DNA of 64,000 nucleotides from Metaphire vulgaris (Eukaryota; Annelida; Clitellata; Crassiclitellata; Megascolecidae). Below are positions 40,923-53,615 of this stretch, in pieces; the first letter of the stretch is position 1; each line of letters opens with the position of its first letter. The notes under the pieces are model-generated. The model did no database searches and was not told the DNA's origin. It saw nothing but the letters and a program-made list of their open reading frames with translations. A program made the position numbers and the translations under genes. The stretch spans positions 3,333,501 through 3,397,500 of the forward strand of contig CM030848.1 in the NCBI GenBank assembly GCA_018105865.1, given 5' to 3'.

Positions 40923-40923
<1 letters not shown>

Positions 40924-41814
40924 ACGGTAGGGCGGGTAGGCCTACTTCTTTGAGAGTAAGCGATCCAAAGCCCATGCTTGCCCAAAGACGGTAATTGGTC
41001 AAATAGGTCATCAATACCCGATGGGTCAAATAGGTCACGGGTCAATGCTAGGTTTATTGTTATTCATCCGTATATAGCTAGTTATGTGCATGTTATATTA
41101 AAGAGAGATTAATTAAATCAAATCAATAAAACCGCACAAATATGTGTATGCAGTGTACGTAATTATTATTTTGTTTTTACACAGTTTATTTTATGCAATT
41201 TTAAAACAAAGGCAGAATACTGCATTTTTCACTGATAAATGAAGACCCTGAGAGAAATTTTAATTTCCGGGAAGGATTCCCTCTACAGAATCGCTTTCTT
41301 TGCTAAACACTAGGTCCACGGCAGCGATCCGCGAACCCTGGCCCCGTGGGCCAAATTTGACCGTTTTGTTAGCCAGCAATATTTTTAATTAGAAGTTTTT
41401 GTACCTTCTAAATCAACATGTTTCTAACGTCAATTGCAGTGAACATTCGACTATTTGTCTACAAACCTTATTTTCTCAGGCACGTATATACAAATGGTGG
41501 ATTGATGCAGAGCACAGGTAGGGCGTTAGCAAGATGACCTGCGTTCTGGTAAAAGTTAAGTTAATGAAACTCTGTCGATGGAAATAGAATGAATATTTCA
41601 TTGCTCGTTGAAGGCAAGGAGCAAAAATGCACATTCAAATTCTGTCTACTACGTGTCAGCCTATAGACAACCACCTTACCGCCACCTTACCGCCACCTTA
41701 CCGCCCTTTCGCCCGGTGGTATTTTCTCGTTCACTTTGCACAAATGGCACAACTCCAAGCTCTGGAGTTCGCTATCGCATTTACTTGCACGGAATACGAT
41801 GCCAGAGCAAGACC

Positions 41815-43680
41815 ATTCTATTTTTCAGCCGACAGTTTTGCTGATTTCTTCTTGGCGAAGGTCGAGAAAGTCCGTGGATTAGTTGATGAATCCCGTCCGC
41901 CACCTGAAGAAGAAGAAGAAGATGGCTTAGCTGTTGCTGAAAATACTTTACAAAAGTTCTCAGTTGTATCCGCGGACGAAGTGAACCGAATTATCATGGA
42001 GTCTCCTACGCGAAGTCCTCCGAGTTCGATCCTGTCCCAACATTCCTTATTAAAGAGGGAATTGAAGAAGTATTGCTAGGACCTATCACAGCGATAGTGA
42101 GTGCATCGCTGGCCCAGGAATTGGTCCCTAGAACCATGAAACGCTCGATTATCACGCCGAAATTAAAGAAACGTAATCTTGATGCTCAAGAAATATCACA
42201 CTATCGTCCTATATCAAATTTGTCCTTTATATCAAAGATTATCGAACGGATCGTAGCATATCAACTAAGATCTCATCTAGACGAGAACCATTCTCTGCCT
42301 ATCGAACAATCAGCTTATAGATGTCATCATTCTACCGAAACTGCCCTGTTCAGCATCCTGTCAGAAGTGTTCGAAGCTGCCGATCAAGGACATGTGACTG
42401 CACTTGTCCTTCTGGATTTAACTGCAGCCTTCGATTGTGTCGACTATGACATACTTCTCTGAAGACTAGAGCAATGTTTCGGCATCAGTGGCGCCGCTCT
42501 CAGATAGATCAAATCCTATCTTACCGACCGTGAAATGCAGGGTCCGTTTTGGAGGCCAGCTGTCTGGCCTTCGGCCAGTTAGCTGCGGAGTACCGCAGGG
42601 CTCCATCCTCGGCCCGCTACTCTTCATAATGTTCATCAGCCGGTTGAAAGAAGTCATCAAACGCCACCAGCTGCTATTCCATCTATATGCTGATGACATC
42701 CAGCTTTTTCACAGCTGCCATCCAGCCGATCTCCAGAACTTCAGTTCGTCCCACTACTGGCCAACTGTGTAGCCGATATAAAGAAAAGTGGCTTGAACGA
42801 AATCGGCTAAAACTCAATGCATCAAAAACCGAGTTCATTATACTAGGTCACAGTATACATACAACGAAAGCTAATGTCGAAGAGCTAAATCTCGGAGAAG
42901 TTAGCATCAAGCGATCATGTGCCGTTAGAGATCTTGGAGTGATCTTGGATGAGAATCTGACTATGTCAGACCATATTAGCAAAGTGGTCTCGAGCAGTTT
43001 TTATCAGCTGCGTCAGCTACGTGCTATCATCGACCCTCTCACTTCTGAGGTAGCTCAAGCTCTCGTTCATGCGTTTGTGTCTTCACGTCTAGACTATTGC
43101 AACAGCCTTTTAGCTCTTATCACACACAACCAACTCACGAGGCTTCAGGTTGCCCAAAATGCCGCCGCACGTCTGATTACCCGAACGACATCACGGCAGC
43201 ACATCACTCCGGTACTCACGTCTGATTACCCGAACGACATCACGGCAGCACATCACTCCGGTACTCCGAGATCTTCACTGGCTACCTGTGACGCAGCGCA
43301 TCAGGTTGGTTCAAGATCATCTCTCTGGTCGATAAATGTCTACGGGCAGATGCAACAGAGTACCTGACCAGAGACTGTGTGCTGTTACGTGACCGGAACC
43401 GAAATCGACCAATTAACACACGGTCCAACTCGAGACTCGGATCCTCTGGGCTCCTCGCACATACGCCAGAATCGGCGATCGTTCGTTTCGGGCGCTTCCC
43501 CTGCATTCTGGAATGCTCTACCGTCATCGTTGCGGGATGAAACGCAATCGCGATCAACATTTCTTTCACACCTGAAAACATATTTGTTTAGCGAATCAGC
43601 CGAGGTGCATTAGCCTTAATTTGCGCCCTGTAATGAACTTATGAATGAATGAATTATGAATGAACTATGCGCGAATAGTG
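41815..43680 (+). mobile_element. LINE E, linker, RT and 3' end, several frameshifts
   Basis: FSADSFADFFLAKVEKVRGL, an acidic EEEEED run, SADEVNRIIMESPTRS, then in other frames SIITPKLKKRNLDAQEISHY, YRPISNLSFISKIIERIVAY, EQSAYRCHHSTETALFSILS, VLLDLTAAFDCVDYDILL, CGVPQGSILGPLLFIMFISR, HLYADDIQLFHSC (YADD intact), KLNASKTEFIILGH, SSRLDYCNSLLALI, and finally RSFVSGASPAFWNALPSSLR and LKTYLFSESAEVH. The 3' end near 43620-43680 has GCGCCC...GCGCG and ATGA repeats. It is 5'-truncated and dead. Confidence 0.88.
43169..43266 (+). repeat. 49-bp tandem duplication in LINE E
   Basis: The unit starting ACGTCTGATTACCCGAACG at 43169 repeats at 43218. Forty-nine is not a multiple of three, so the duplication itself breaks the RT frame. 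Confidence 0.9.
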
Positions 43681-43904
43681 GTCCCCCTCGTGGTCACGCT
43701 GAAATTATTATTTTATAAAACAGCAAAAAGAATTCAATTACTATATATCTTTATCCTGTGGCCGTCCGGTTAGAATTGCACAGATGCAATTGATAAAATT
43801 ACTTTTTGCTTATGGAATGAAAAGCCAGGAATTTGTATCTTTGGCCCTCAAGAAGAAATAATGAAAAGTCTCGGCCCTTCACAGGGAGAGTTTGAGAACC
43901 GCTG

Positions 43905-44270
43905 GTCTACGGCGTATAATGCACACCAGAGCGCTTCGTTATCTGCACTGCCTTTGCATGCAAATCTACGCTGTCTCGTGCGAGTAACTAACGGGGTCCC
44001 CGTGGCTGTGTACGTTCCGCCCTGGACAGTGCATTCGGTCGGAAAAAAGCATTTGCATATCAAGCATTTGCAGTCGGTCTTTTCAAAACAACCGACTCTC
44101 ACTCGATTATGACTGGAGGACACGAAGTAGACTCAACAATCGGTTAGAATGCGTGCAATTCTGTTGGAGCAAGATAGCATTAGGTGATATTATTCACTGC
44201 ATGCAATTGCTATTTGATTCCGCATAAGTATTGCAATAGTTTTATGTCATTATGCGAATCGCTTCCAAAG
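43905..44270. promoter_or_regulatory. Candidate regulatory island with octamer-like sites
   Basis: No coding. It contains TTTGCATGCAAATC at 43953-43966, ATTTGCATAT at 44051-44060, CATTTGCAG at 44065-44073, a TGCATGCAATTGC at 44198 and ATTGCAAT at 44229. ATGCAAAT/ATTTGCAT is the POU octamer. Clustering in apparently single-copy DNA is suggestive only. Confidence 0.3.
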
Positions 44271-45363
44271 TTTCGTTCTTGACGTGCTAAGCCGTGTTGT
44301 GTGTTGTGTTTCTTGTTTGTAGACGCGTCCGTATCAAAGACGATGAGCGGCTATGTGTGTGTGTGTGTGTGTATTTGTGTGCTTGTGTTGCTCCTCCTCT
44401 CTCAATAGGGTTTGCCACCGGCTACCGCGGAGTTGTGCTAAGCCGTCAACTGGGATATAAAAGTGGAGACTTTTTGTTTAGAAAAAAGGTTTATGTACTG
44501 TATATTTGTAATGATTATTTGAGGCAAAAAGCTCATCAAAATATGTCTGGCGAACGTGTTGTTCTACTTTTGATGCTCTTAGTATAATTGAAGACCAATT
44601 TTTAAGCAATACTTTTGTCTGAGCGCATGCTGCGCAGTTTGATTTTATATTTAAAAAAACGTATTTATCGTGATGCGGAACAAACGCAGTTCTTGCAGAA
44701 GATGGTCGTCTGTTCATGGTCAGCTTGACCATTGGGATATCCTCCGACCAATGTTGGATCGGATCTATCGATCGCATCCCATGCCATCATCTCCAGCAGA
44801 CCGCAGGACATCCGAGATCATATACAGACGATTAATCTTATCCTCGCTTCTCCGTAATATGCAGTTTCTTATGAACCGCTGCGTTTCAATTATGCAAACG
44901 TCAAGTGGACTTGACTGAATTGCATTTTCCTATACTTCCCACTGAATTTACCGACTGGTTTTCTGTTTTCCTCGGTCGTCAATTACTTTTATGTATGGTC
45001 TTGCATTTTTCTCATTTTTCCTTTTTCTTTTTTTACTTTTTCTCGATGTTTGTTGTTCGTTAGTCACTTGTAGAAGTTGTCGCCTGCAGCCATCGGTAAC
45101 GTGTCCAGATGTCTAGCCATTGCGTTGGCTTATTATCTTCTAACGAAAATTACTTGTATTCTTTAAAAACCTCAAGGATCGATCGGGTATTGAATTACAT
45201 GTTAACACAATTAAGCAGATGTTATCAGCGGGTAGGCCTAAGATTAACTTTGGTGAACATGACTAAAGCAAATACATTAATGGCAAGTTCATTGAAATTT
45301 GATGGATGGCATCTTCAAGACAATTGAAAATCGAAAATTCTATTTGAAGATCTTAATCAGTCC
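44271..45363. other. No recognisable gene; short (GT)n at 44354-44384
   Basis: Short open frames on both strands have no recognisable domains. A T-rich zone lies at 44990-45060. Confidence 0.4.
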
Positions 45364-45366
45364 ATG

Positions 45367-45394
45367 AAGATGATGATGATGATGATTATTATTG

Positions 45395-45444
<50 letters not shown>

Positions 45445-45475
45445 TATTATTGTCAGACAATTTACTATAGCGCCG
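45367..45475 (-). mobile_element. Solo LINE 3' box with (TAA)n tail
   Basis: On the minus strand the 3' box GGCGCTATAGTAAATTGTCT (45455-45474) leads into (AAT)n at 45380-45450. No RT coding lies to the right, so only the end remains. Confidence 0.7.
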
Positions 45476-45515
45476 TAGATGAGCTAATGGCACAAAACAA
45501 CAAGGGTGAAGATGC

Positions 45516-45670
<155 letters not shown>

Positions 45671-46910
45671 GTACGCACTTCCCCAGCAGCATCAGTAAAG
45701 CGGCATATTTTGACCTCTGATCGATTTAGAAAAACCGTCGATACTCTCTCGTCTGTACTTGTTCTTCTTCGGACGCAAATACTTGAAACATGCGATCGAT
45801 AGACATGCCAGAAAAAGTCGACAGAGAGAACGCTGAATTCACGGAAACGAATTCCCTTCGGTTAGAGTGAACAGATGGAGCGAAGGAATGACCGATGACG
45901 GCTGAGGGCGGAGGAGTGGATGAAATGAAACGGGTAGGGACCTCGGCGAAGACTGAAAGACGTATGACTGGCTGAATGGCTGAACGGCTCAGGTGAGAGG
46001 TGAAGCATATCGCGTGATAACCTCTGCTCCGCTGCAAAGCATAACACGCAGCTTTACGTTTCCCACAACCAGACACATTGAACATTACCGAACGAAAATC
46101 GAATACATTATTTCGTTTGATGGAATTGATTTTCCCGTCCCGTCCACCCTCTGTCCGCCCCGGCAGTGAACCCTTCTATCAGCAGCACCAGTTCCACGAA
46201 CTCACCCCCATCCCACCCTTGCTCATTTCCATATTATTTTTCGCTTCCTTTCTTCCGTTACATAATTGCGGCATAAAAAACCGACCGGGTGATCGGAATG
46301 GACGGGTTCACAGGTTAAGCGTCTCACGTCATCACTCTTATCGTCGTCGTCGTTGTCGTCGTCGTAGTCGTCGTTGTCGTCGTTGCCGGTTTCTGCAAAA
46401 TCTGAGCCAGTCGGAGTTCTCGATAGACTTAATTAATGGCTGCAGCCTCTGGTGGCAAATTGACGATAATGAGTGAATCGGCGTGCAGCGGTCGGTGATT
46501 TATGTGGCGCCTCATTTTCACAGCTCAATTGTAAGCTTCCAGCTTATCACGCAGTGTCAGTGCTTCCCAGGTCTAGGGTGTCTCCTCTCGACGACTATCT
46601 CCATGGACAGCGGCAAGTGCTGCAGGGGCTTCACGGAGGACGATGGCCAATCGCTGGCGTTCACTGTTATCACCACGGCCTCGAATTACTCTGCAAAACA
46701 GCAATAATATGCAAATGCTATTTTGTGTTTTTTTAGTGATTTCAACTTAGGGCCTGTGCATTAATACGCGACGCTTTGAGTGCTGAAAAACACTAGATGA
46801 GTTCAAATTTGCACACCAATGCCTGAGAATAACAATGGAGCAAAAATGTGTAGGACCTATGGGTTAAAAAGTCATAAATTGAAGCCAGACCCGCATATTA
46901 TCTCTCTCAA
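45671..46910. other. Single-copy-looking stretch, possible regulatory DNA at 46390-46740
   Basis: No recognisable protein. A (CGT)n-like run lies at 46340-46385. The 46390-46740 part is balanced in composition and has TTAATTAATGGCTGCAGCC and an octamer ATATGCAAATGC at 46708-46719. Conservation cannot be judged from one sequence. Confidence 0.25.
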
Positions 46911-47212
46911 CAGGTCCGCTTAGAGGGGTAGGGGCACATGCTCAGGCTCCCGGAGACTTGTAGGGGGCCCGGGGCTCTCACCAAAGTTATAAAAGTTATC
47001 TTATAGAATATTTATGACTGAATGGTCTTACAACCGAATATGATTGATGACGTAGGGAAGTTGTGGGCCCGTCGCGACCAAGCAAAGTATTTGTGCGCGC
47101 GATAGTTGAAAAGTCTTGACATGGAAAAAAAGGTCATCAACTAAAACTTTTATGATTTCCCGTGAGGTGACTGGCTCTCCCCAGGAGTCCCGATTGTCTG
47201 TCGACGGACCTG
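46911..47212. mobile_element. 302-bp hAT-like MITE with internal shared motif
   Basis: Ends CAGGTCCGCTTAGAGGGG and CGACGGACCTG. Flanking 8-mers TCTCTCAA and CTTCTAAA agree at only five positions, so the target duplication is decayed or wrong. A motif copy TTGACATGGAAAAAAAGGTC starts at 47116. GGGGCCC blocks recall the MITE at 6829. Confidence 0.65.
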
Positions 47213-47495
47213 CTTCTAAATATCATACTTGCCCTAATCGTATTCGATTAATTATTATCGGCCGCAATCTTAACTAATATTTGGTCAACGAGTCAACAAA
47301 CAGAAGACGTTAAAATCTCTGAAATTTAGAATTTCGGTAATTTCACACTGTGAGGTCTCATAATGGCAGCACACATTTCTACCCTATTTATTTCATCTTC
47401 CCTGCGTTTTATACTGCAGCGTCTCTTTTCCCTGTTTTCGCTGGGCGCAAGCTTCGTCCGCCTATTTACCGGATAGAAGTCTCGAACACTTAAAG

Positions 47496-47796
47496 CAGAG
47501 ACGTCATTTCACTGTTTTTCAGGGGGGCAAAACACTTTCGACCTGACAAGTTTGCGAAAAAGTTGACGATCTTTTTTTGCTTGTCAGTCATTTTTTTACG
47601 ATTAGTTACTTCAGATTACTCGACATCAAGCACTCCTTTTTAGGGCCTGCTGACCTTTTTTGCTTTCCATTGTATTTTTACCTATTTAGCCAGCCAATTG
47701 GTATGTAAAAACTAAATACTACAAACATTGGCGAAAAAAGTTTTCACTAAAAATCAGGGAGGAAATGCCCCCTGCATCCCCCAAATGACGTCCCTG
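47496..47796. mobile_element. 301-bp hAT MITE, target duplication ACTTAAAG/ACTTACAG
   Basis: Ends CAGAGACGTCATTTCACTG and CAAATGACGTCCCTG. The flanks at 47488-47495 and 47797-47804 differ at one base. Two inverted copies of the shared motif lie at 47568-47586 and 47650-47668. Its right duplication is also the left duplication of the next hAT. Confidence 0.9.
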
Positions 47797-47804
47797 ACTT
47801 ACAG

Positions 47805-49269
47805 CAGGGATACTCAAACTTTTTTAAAGCCGGTCCACGTTCCGTCTTCCATCGTTCGTGAGAGTCCATTAGTTAGTTACAGGGAAGTCCTATTATTCCT
47901 ATGACTACTCTGGCGCAGTAATTAAATACAAGAAACTACGGGTCATCTTAATAGACAGTTCTTACGCGCATCAAGTCAACAGACAAAATCTCCAAATGCA
48001 AAAATGCATTTTAGACTTTATGACAGGATATCGGCAATTCTGACCCTGAAAAATGCTTTCAAGCAGTGTTAGGAACGATCACATGTAAAATGATCTTGAT
48101 CAAAGATCAAGATAACTAGAGAGAAATTTATCTAAGATCAAGATCAAAGATCACTAGAGTATAAATGATCTAAGATCAAGATCTCTTTACAAGTAATCTA
48201 AGATCAAAGATCACACAGATATATTTATTATATCATGTATGACGTATGATAATGAAACAAATGTGCACTGTGCATGTAAACTAAATATTAAATAATAAAT
48301 AGCAAAGGCCAAAGGACCCATGATGGAACCATGGAACCTTGTGGTATTCTGTATTCAGCGAGACAGCCACTGTACTAACCTTGAGGTGTCGGAGGAAATT
48401 GCTTGCTGAATGCAAGCCGTCGGAAATTTTCTTGCTCACACAGTAACAGCAATCAGCTACAACTTTTTCTTTATCAATTTTATATATTTAAAAAATCCGT
48501 CTAAAATGCAAAGAATGTTTGATTTATCCGCCATTTTACTCAATACACGGAAGCAACAACAACAGAGAATACATAATGTTTGGCAATAATTTCAATTTGG
48601 ATTTGGTGCGCCATCGGCTGATGCCCTGGGTATTTTAATAGAAGTTCATTGATTGATTGATTGATTGATTGACTTAGTTGGGAGAATCCGTATAATTTGG
48701 TCTTTGATCTTCTGTTGATAATAAATATCAAAATCACCGAAAAAGTGATTAAAAGTCAGAGTCAAAGATCACTATTAAAAAGTGATCCAGATCAAAAGTC
48801 AAAGATCATAAATTTTGATCTTAGATCATTTGATCTTAGATCACTCCCAACTCTGCTTTCAAGGTCATTGATTCTTGTATCGGGATTTGAGATGGAGGCC
48901 CAGTCGCAGAAATTTTGAGTGATATTAGAAATAGACAGCGAGTTCTGGTGGCTGGTGCATAATTTAAAGACTTTAATTATGATTTATTACTAAGCGAACA
49001 AAAGCTGTAATAAAACAGGAAAAGAACAGCATAAGGCAGAAACAGAAATACATCAACGTAGGTTTGCATCGACAACAGCAAGGAAGTTAGTTAATATTTA
49101 TGATAATACCTGGATTTTAAATAGTTTAGTAGCGGTTTTCCTGCGCTGAAAGTCATTGAAATTCAGGTTCAAACATTTTCAGACGTGTATTCAAAGAGCT
49201 GCGGCGGTCCACAAGGACCATTCTTGCGGTCCGACCTGTGGACCGCGGTCCGCAGTTTGAGTACCCCTG
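47805..49269. mobile_element. 1465-bp hAT, target duplication ACTTACAG, holding another hAT
   Basis: Ends CAGGGATACTCAAACTTTTT and CAGTTTGAGTACCCCTG. Exact duplications ACTTACAG at 47797-47804 and 49270-49277. The subterminal CGGTCCACGTTCCG and GGACCGCGGTCCGC are typical of hATs of this CAGGGGTACTCAAAC type. No transposase is visible. Without the nested element it is about 670 bp. Confidence 0.95.
48064..48855. mobile_element. 792-bp hAT with AGATCA/TGATCT subterminal repeats, target duplication CTTTCAAG
   Basis: Ends CAGTGTTAGGAACGATCAC and GATCACTCCCAACTCTG. Exact duplications CTTTCAAG at 48056-48063 and 48856-48863. GATCTTAGATCA-type words fill both ends. The minus strand near 48310-48360 reads YRIPQGS, a possible trace of an RT motif. 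A short (GATT)n lies at 48651-48672. Confidence 0.95.
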
Positions 49270-49377
49270 ACTTACAGGATTATTGAACTAACGACCACAT
49301 TCACACACGCATATTTCACACCAATATCCAGAAAGTGACTCAGGTACGATTATGTGGGATTTAAGAAGATTCCCGTT

Positions 49378-49456
49378 GGTGGGTGGGTGGGTGGGTGGGT
49401 GGGTGGGTGGTGGGTGGGTGGGTGGGTGGGTGGGTGGGGTGGGTGGGGGTGGGTGG
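49378..49456. repeat. (GGGT)n microsatellite with G-quadruplex potential
   Basis: About 19 GGGT units with two small interruptions; at least four runs of three Gs at 4-bp spacing. Confidence 0.95.
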
Positions 49457-49690
49457 ACAACGCCGGATGCCGTTCGGTTGCCGTAACTGCCTGTGGATCG
49501 CAGAAGACGCTCTTAGGCGGCCGTTGGTTGGTCCCGTGGAATATTGCGAATACATCACAGCTTCGTTCCAGCGAAACAACGCTTCGCAAACGTTGGCAAC
49601 TTGGCAGATCCGTTCGTATCCGATTAAGGTAACTGCTAAGTCAACCTTAGGTTTGCGACCTTGCTGTCATATCGCATCTACGCTGTGCTG

Positions 49691-49695
<5 letters not shown>

Positions 49696-49752
<57 letters not shown>
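49696..49752. repeat. (GA)n microsatellite
   Basis: About 28 AG units. Confidence 0.95.
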
Positions 49753-49754
<2 letters not shown>

Positions 49755-52700
49755 CAACTAATGGGAAATGAGGTCATCATCGTTTGAATAACATAATAGA
49801 ATCACACATCACAATGCAACATTTACTAGGATTTTAATTAAAGTTTGTGACTACCCATTTGCTGATGTGAAAAATCACAATTCACGGGACAATGTCCGTT
49901 CTCTCGGTTCTTGTTTCTTTAACATTTTAACCGAGCATCAACCCACTTAGTAAATCCATTCGTTTAGCCGAAATCATTGAGATTAAGGGCATTGAGAGGT
50001 TCGTTGTCAAATGTTTACGCTGTCCTCACTTCATTATATGAAAATAAAGAGGCTGAAAATTCTGCTTATTTCGACTCCAAATTCCCAATCGACATTCGCC
50101 AATATTCTTCCATTTGAATTGAACATTAACGCTTAAACGCTATTTCGTTCATACAGTATCGTTCGCGTACTGCATAGAGCCTATGTAAAACATAGTACAT
50201 TGCGATTATATTGAAGACTTCTTGTGAAAAACTATGACAATAAGAATGCGAATCGCAATTCTTCTAGCATTGACAGGCGGAAAGGCTTAAAAATTGAAGT
50301 CACTCCTCTCCCTCTTCCTCCTCCTCCTCTTCCTTCTCCTCCACTTCTCCTTCTGTTGTGTGTTCTTCGTGGACCGAAGACCATAAGTCAAGTGACTGAG
50401 CGATCACAGGGTTGGACAAATGTCGGCAAAATTCCCAAATGCATTTTGACGGGGAATTTGATGGATGGCGCTGTTGCATGTTTGGGATTTCTCGCGAAAT
50501 CCGCCACTGCTGATCCAAAATCCGGACTTTTCTATTTTCAGTTTAGTTTTCAGTCACTGTTCATCAGTATACAAGCGGTATCAACCCACGCAGTAACGTT
50601 GAACAGTAAGTACTACTCGAGATCTGCGCTGAGTACATAGGCCTGTCTTCCCTTTATACTTGTTGGTTGCGTCCGAGAATACGTCCTGCAGAATCCCAAT
50701 TGACTGTTATTTCCTTCAAATGAAATGCTGGTGACGCGAAGGGCGTTTGCACAAACTCTCAGACTTTATTGAAGAGCGCATTAATGCGGCATGTGAAGCG
50801 CATACACGAGTAAGTGCTGTCATTACGAGTAGCATTATAATGCACTGGTCCATTCGCTAGTACGTTAGACCCGCTGTAGATGAGGAGGAGATAGCCTTTT
50901 GTGTGTTTCGGACACACACATCTTATTCGCCGTCTCTCAGTGGACATTAATATTGTCTGTGTAGGTCTTTAGACTTACGATTGGTGCATTATTATCAGAG
51001 ACTTGCATACACTGTCTATTTGCAAATGTCCTTTTTCGGAGAGTTTGCTTAAACGTTTTTCACTTTTTTCTGTTTGTGCAATCATCAAGATTGATGTCAA
51101 GTGTTTGCGACAGAAAAACAGATTTTTCTCAAAATAACAAATCGTCAATTACATGTTTTCAACGATTTAGTTTTATTCTTTGATATTTGCAATACAAATG
51201 TGACTACTATGCGCTAAAAATTGGCAAAAACAACCAAAATGTGGACCGAACAGATTCCGAATTGCGGAGGCAGACTTTGAGTCGTTTTTGGATGTTAATA
51301 TCCAGTTTCATCGACACACTTAAGCCCCGACAGTCAGTCATTTGAGAAAGTGGATTTGCAATCTGAGAAAAGGAACGAACCAATTAAATGGCTAGCGTAA
51401 ACCCCGATCTAGCAAGGATCAGCATCGGAGGGCTTCATTCGGCTTCTACTGTAACAGGCGCACACTGTAAGTGACCAGACGGGAGTCTAACATTTAAACA
51501 TTTTGTTTACACAATAATTACACTAACACTTCGACCATTTGTACACTCTCCTCTGTTCCTTTGACAGTGTTCTGTGTCTCAATTGAGCAGCTGACCAAAT
51601 GGCTTCACCACAGGACTTCGGTCGCCGATTGAAATGGATCGAACGCTCTAGACGGATATCGAATCCATAAATATTTACGAAGTTTTACAAAAATCTCAAT
51701 AGAATAAATCCCTCCTTTACAGAACATTGAACCTATCTAAGATCCAGTCCTCAGATAAAGAAGATGGCTCAGCATAAGCGACCAATCCATAACGCAAACG
51801 GAATTCGAGCTAAATTTTTCACATAGGCCTACACTATTTCACTACAGATAGTAAACTAAATATTTTCTAACTTTTAAAATAATGTTCATTTTAAATAGAC
51901 GCTCTTGTTGCCAGATATACCGGTAAGAGTGAGAAATAGACTAAGAAAGAAAAGCCATGGAAGAGGAGTGTGTGTGTGCTAAAGATAGAATTCTAAATTT
52001 TCCATCTGCAGTGTTTTATAATTTAGTGGGAAGTCTCAAATATTTTTGTGTAATAAATAAAATTTCACAGAATAGATCCTATACGAATATAAGAAGGACT
52101 TTTTTTAGTCTCGTTAATTTCTAAAGCGCTTCCAAAAGATGTGAAGTAGAGAATGGGGTCAATTCAAATGATTTTATAGCCAAGGTGGGTCATTCATGCC
52201 GGGTCATTTAACATTTGTTTAGTTTATAAGTCAACATGACATGACAGTGGCAAGAGAATTGGGGTCCATTGAAGATTTTGTACAATACATTTGTTTATAT
52301 AATTTTTTAAAAATACAGGGATCAATTCGACTTATAACAGATGCACTAGCAAGAGCAAGAAGGGCAGCTTTAGACATAAGATCTAGAATTAATTGAATGC
52401 CACTAATCTGTAAACTTGAATGTTTGCTTATTTGATTAATGTGATTGTGATTGATTACAGAAAGTCTGGATTTTAGTAAGTAAGGGTCATAAATTTCACA
52501 AATTTGCGTATTTAGATTTACTAGAGAAGCCGTGGTGATCTCTATTAAGAGAAGAAATCCAGATTTTTGCATTAGACTCGAGTATAGCATCGCATATGCT
52601 AGACAGAATTTGTTTTGCAGACAAACTTGTTAAGTTTTACAGTGGTGATGATGATGGCGAATGCAAAATGCCAGATTGTCTGCATCTGAATAGATACGAA

Positions 52701-53125
52701 ATACAATAAAATAAATCTATCTGATAGAAGTGACGTCTTTGTCTAGAGCGGAAAACAGATGAGCAATTTCGGATTCATGTGCGACACCAAAGTTTTCCTC
52801 AGCTGAAATGTTGAATGAAAATTGTCAACAATTGACTCGATATTGTCACAGAAGTATGAAGTCAACTAACATTTGTCCATAACGATTCATAAATAAAGAC
52901 ATTCAAACTCTCTAGATTTGCTCTAACGTCCTTCCATCGTATATAAGGCATGAGAAGCCGAAGTGGATTTTGCCTGATTATTATGTGAATGAACACATTG
53001 AGGACAGATTGAAGCGATTTTGCATGATGACCTTATTGCGTTGAGAAAAGATTCTTGACATTCAGTAGGAAGGACAACATGACAGCCATGTCTATAGCAT
53101 AAGGTTTAGCCGATCGGGTCACGTG
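49753..53125. other. Long gene-free stretch
   Basis: AT-rich DNA with no transposon ends or domains I can recognise. A pyrimidine-rich CCTCCT run at 50305-50350 opens a frame at 50224-50640 that has no recognisable content. A minus-strand frame at 52231-52590 is hydrophobic and Leu/Ile/Ser-rich, without known motifs. It may be intronic or intergenic. Confidence 0.4.
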
Positions 53126-53137
53126 ACCTCTCATCGA

Positions 53138-53615
53138 TTATTTATTTATTTATTGCAATTTGATAGACGCCTGACAGATAAATAAAGACAAAAGGTGGAT
53201 CCTATAAAATATGGGTCGAATACAATATCATTGATACCTCCAATATCATTTATGTAACAAGATTTGTTATCACAATAACAGCGTGAGTTTCAGGTGGTTT
53301 AGGAGGCATTAGCCTGTATGAAACCACTATCATTACTCTTAACCCAGTTTTTCTAGATAACTTTTAATCTTTTTTATTATCTGGCTATTGCTGCCCATTC
53401 GTCCGAACTGTTCCATAAATCCACCCATTTCTTGTAGAATTTTCATCTGTGACCTCTGATGCTGCATCATGCATGCTATTGTGTGCTAATCAAAAAATCG
53501 CTCATGTGACGCATCTACTTTCCCAGTCATTATTTTATGTGCTTCTATTAAATCTTCTCTCTCTCTCTCCTGTCTAATGTTGTCAATCCGCAACATTAAG
53601 TGTCTCTTCGTAGCT
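53138..53615 (-). pseudogene. Decayed ORF C-terminus with (AAAT)n tail
   Basis: One frame reads RHLMLRIDNIRQERER, DLIEAHKIMTGKVDASHERF, one stop, then HTIACMMQHQRSQMKILQEM and GGFMEQFGRMGSNSQIIKKI before the true stop at 53339. It looks like a helical, Met/Gln-rich tail, such as a transposon accessory protein. A (TTTA)n run at 53140-53156 could be a tail. I cannot assign a family. Confidence 0.4.

Larger units (their letters stand above)
41322..43904. mobile_element. SPIN/Buster-style hAT holding LINE E, target duplication GTCCACGG/GTCTACGG
   Basis: The left end is CAGCGATCCGCGAACCCTGG and the right end GAGTTTGAGAACCGCTG. Flanking 8-mers at 41314-41321 and 43905-43912 differ at one base. GGCCC blocks follow both ends. 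No hAT transposase was recognised; most of the interior is LINE E. An N-terminal open frame near 41627-41815 contains a CCACCTTACCG triple repeat and is unassigned. Confidence 0.85.

Noticed and set aside
48310..48360. LINE RT in the nested hAT (YRIPQGS)
   Set aside because: Too short to support as a separate feature; only mentioned in the hAT entry.
49354..49787. Gly/Trp-rich frames with a GTAACT donor-like end
   Set aside because: Driven by the GGGT array; the unique part has no recognisable domain.
52231..52590. 119-codon minus-strand frame as a gene
   Set aside because: Low-complexity hydrophobic and Ser-rich content, no motif, no splice context.
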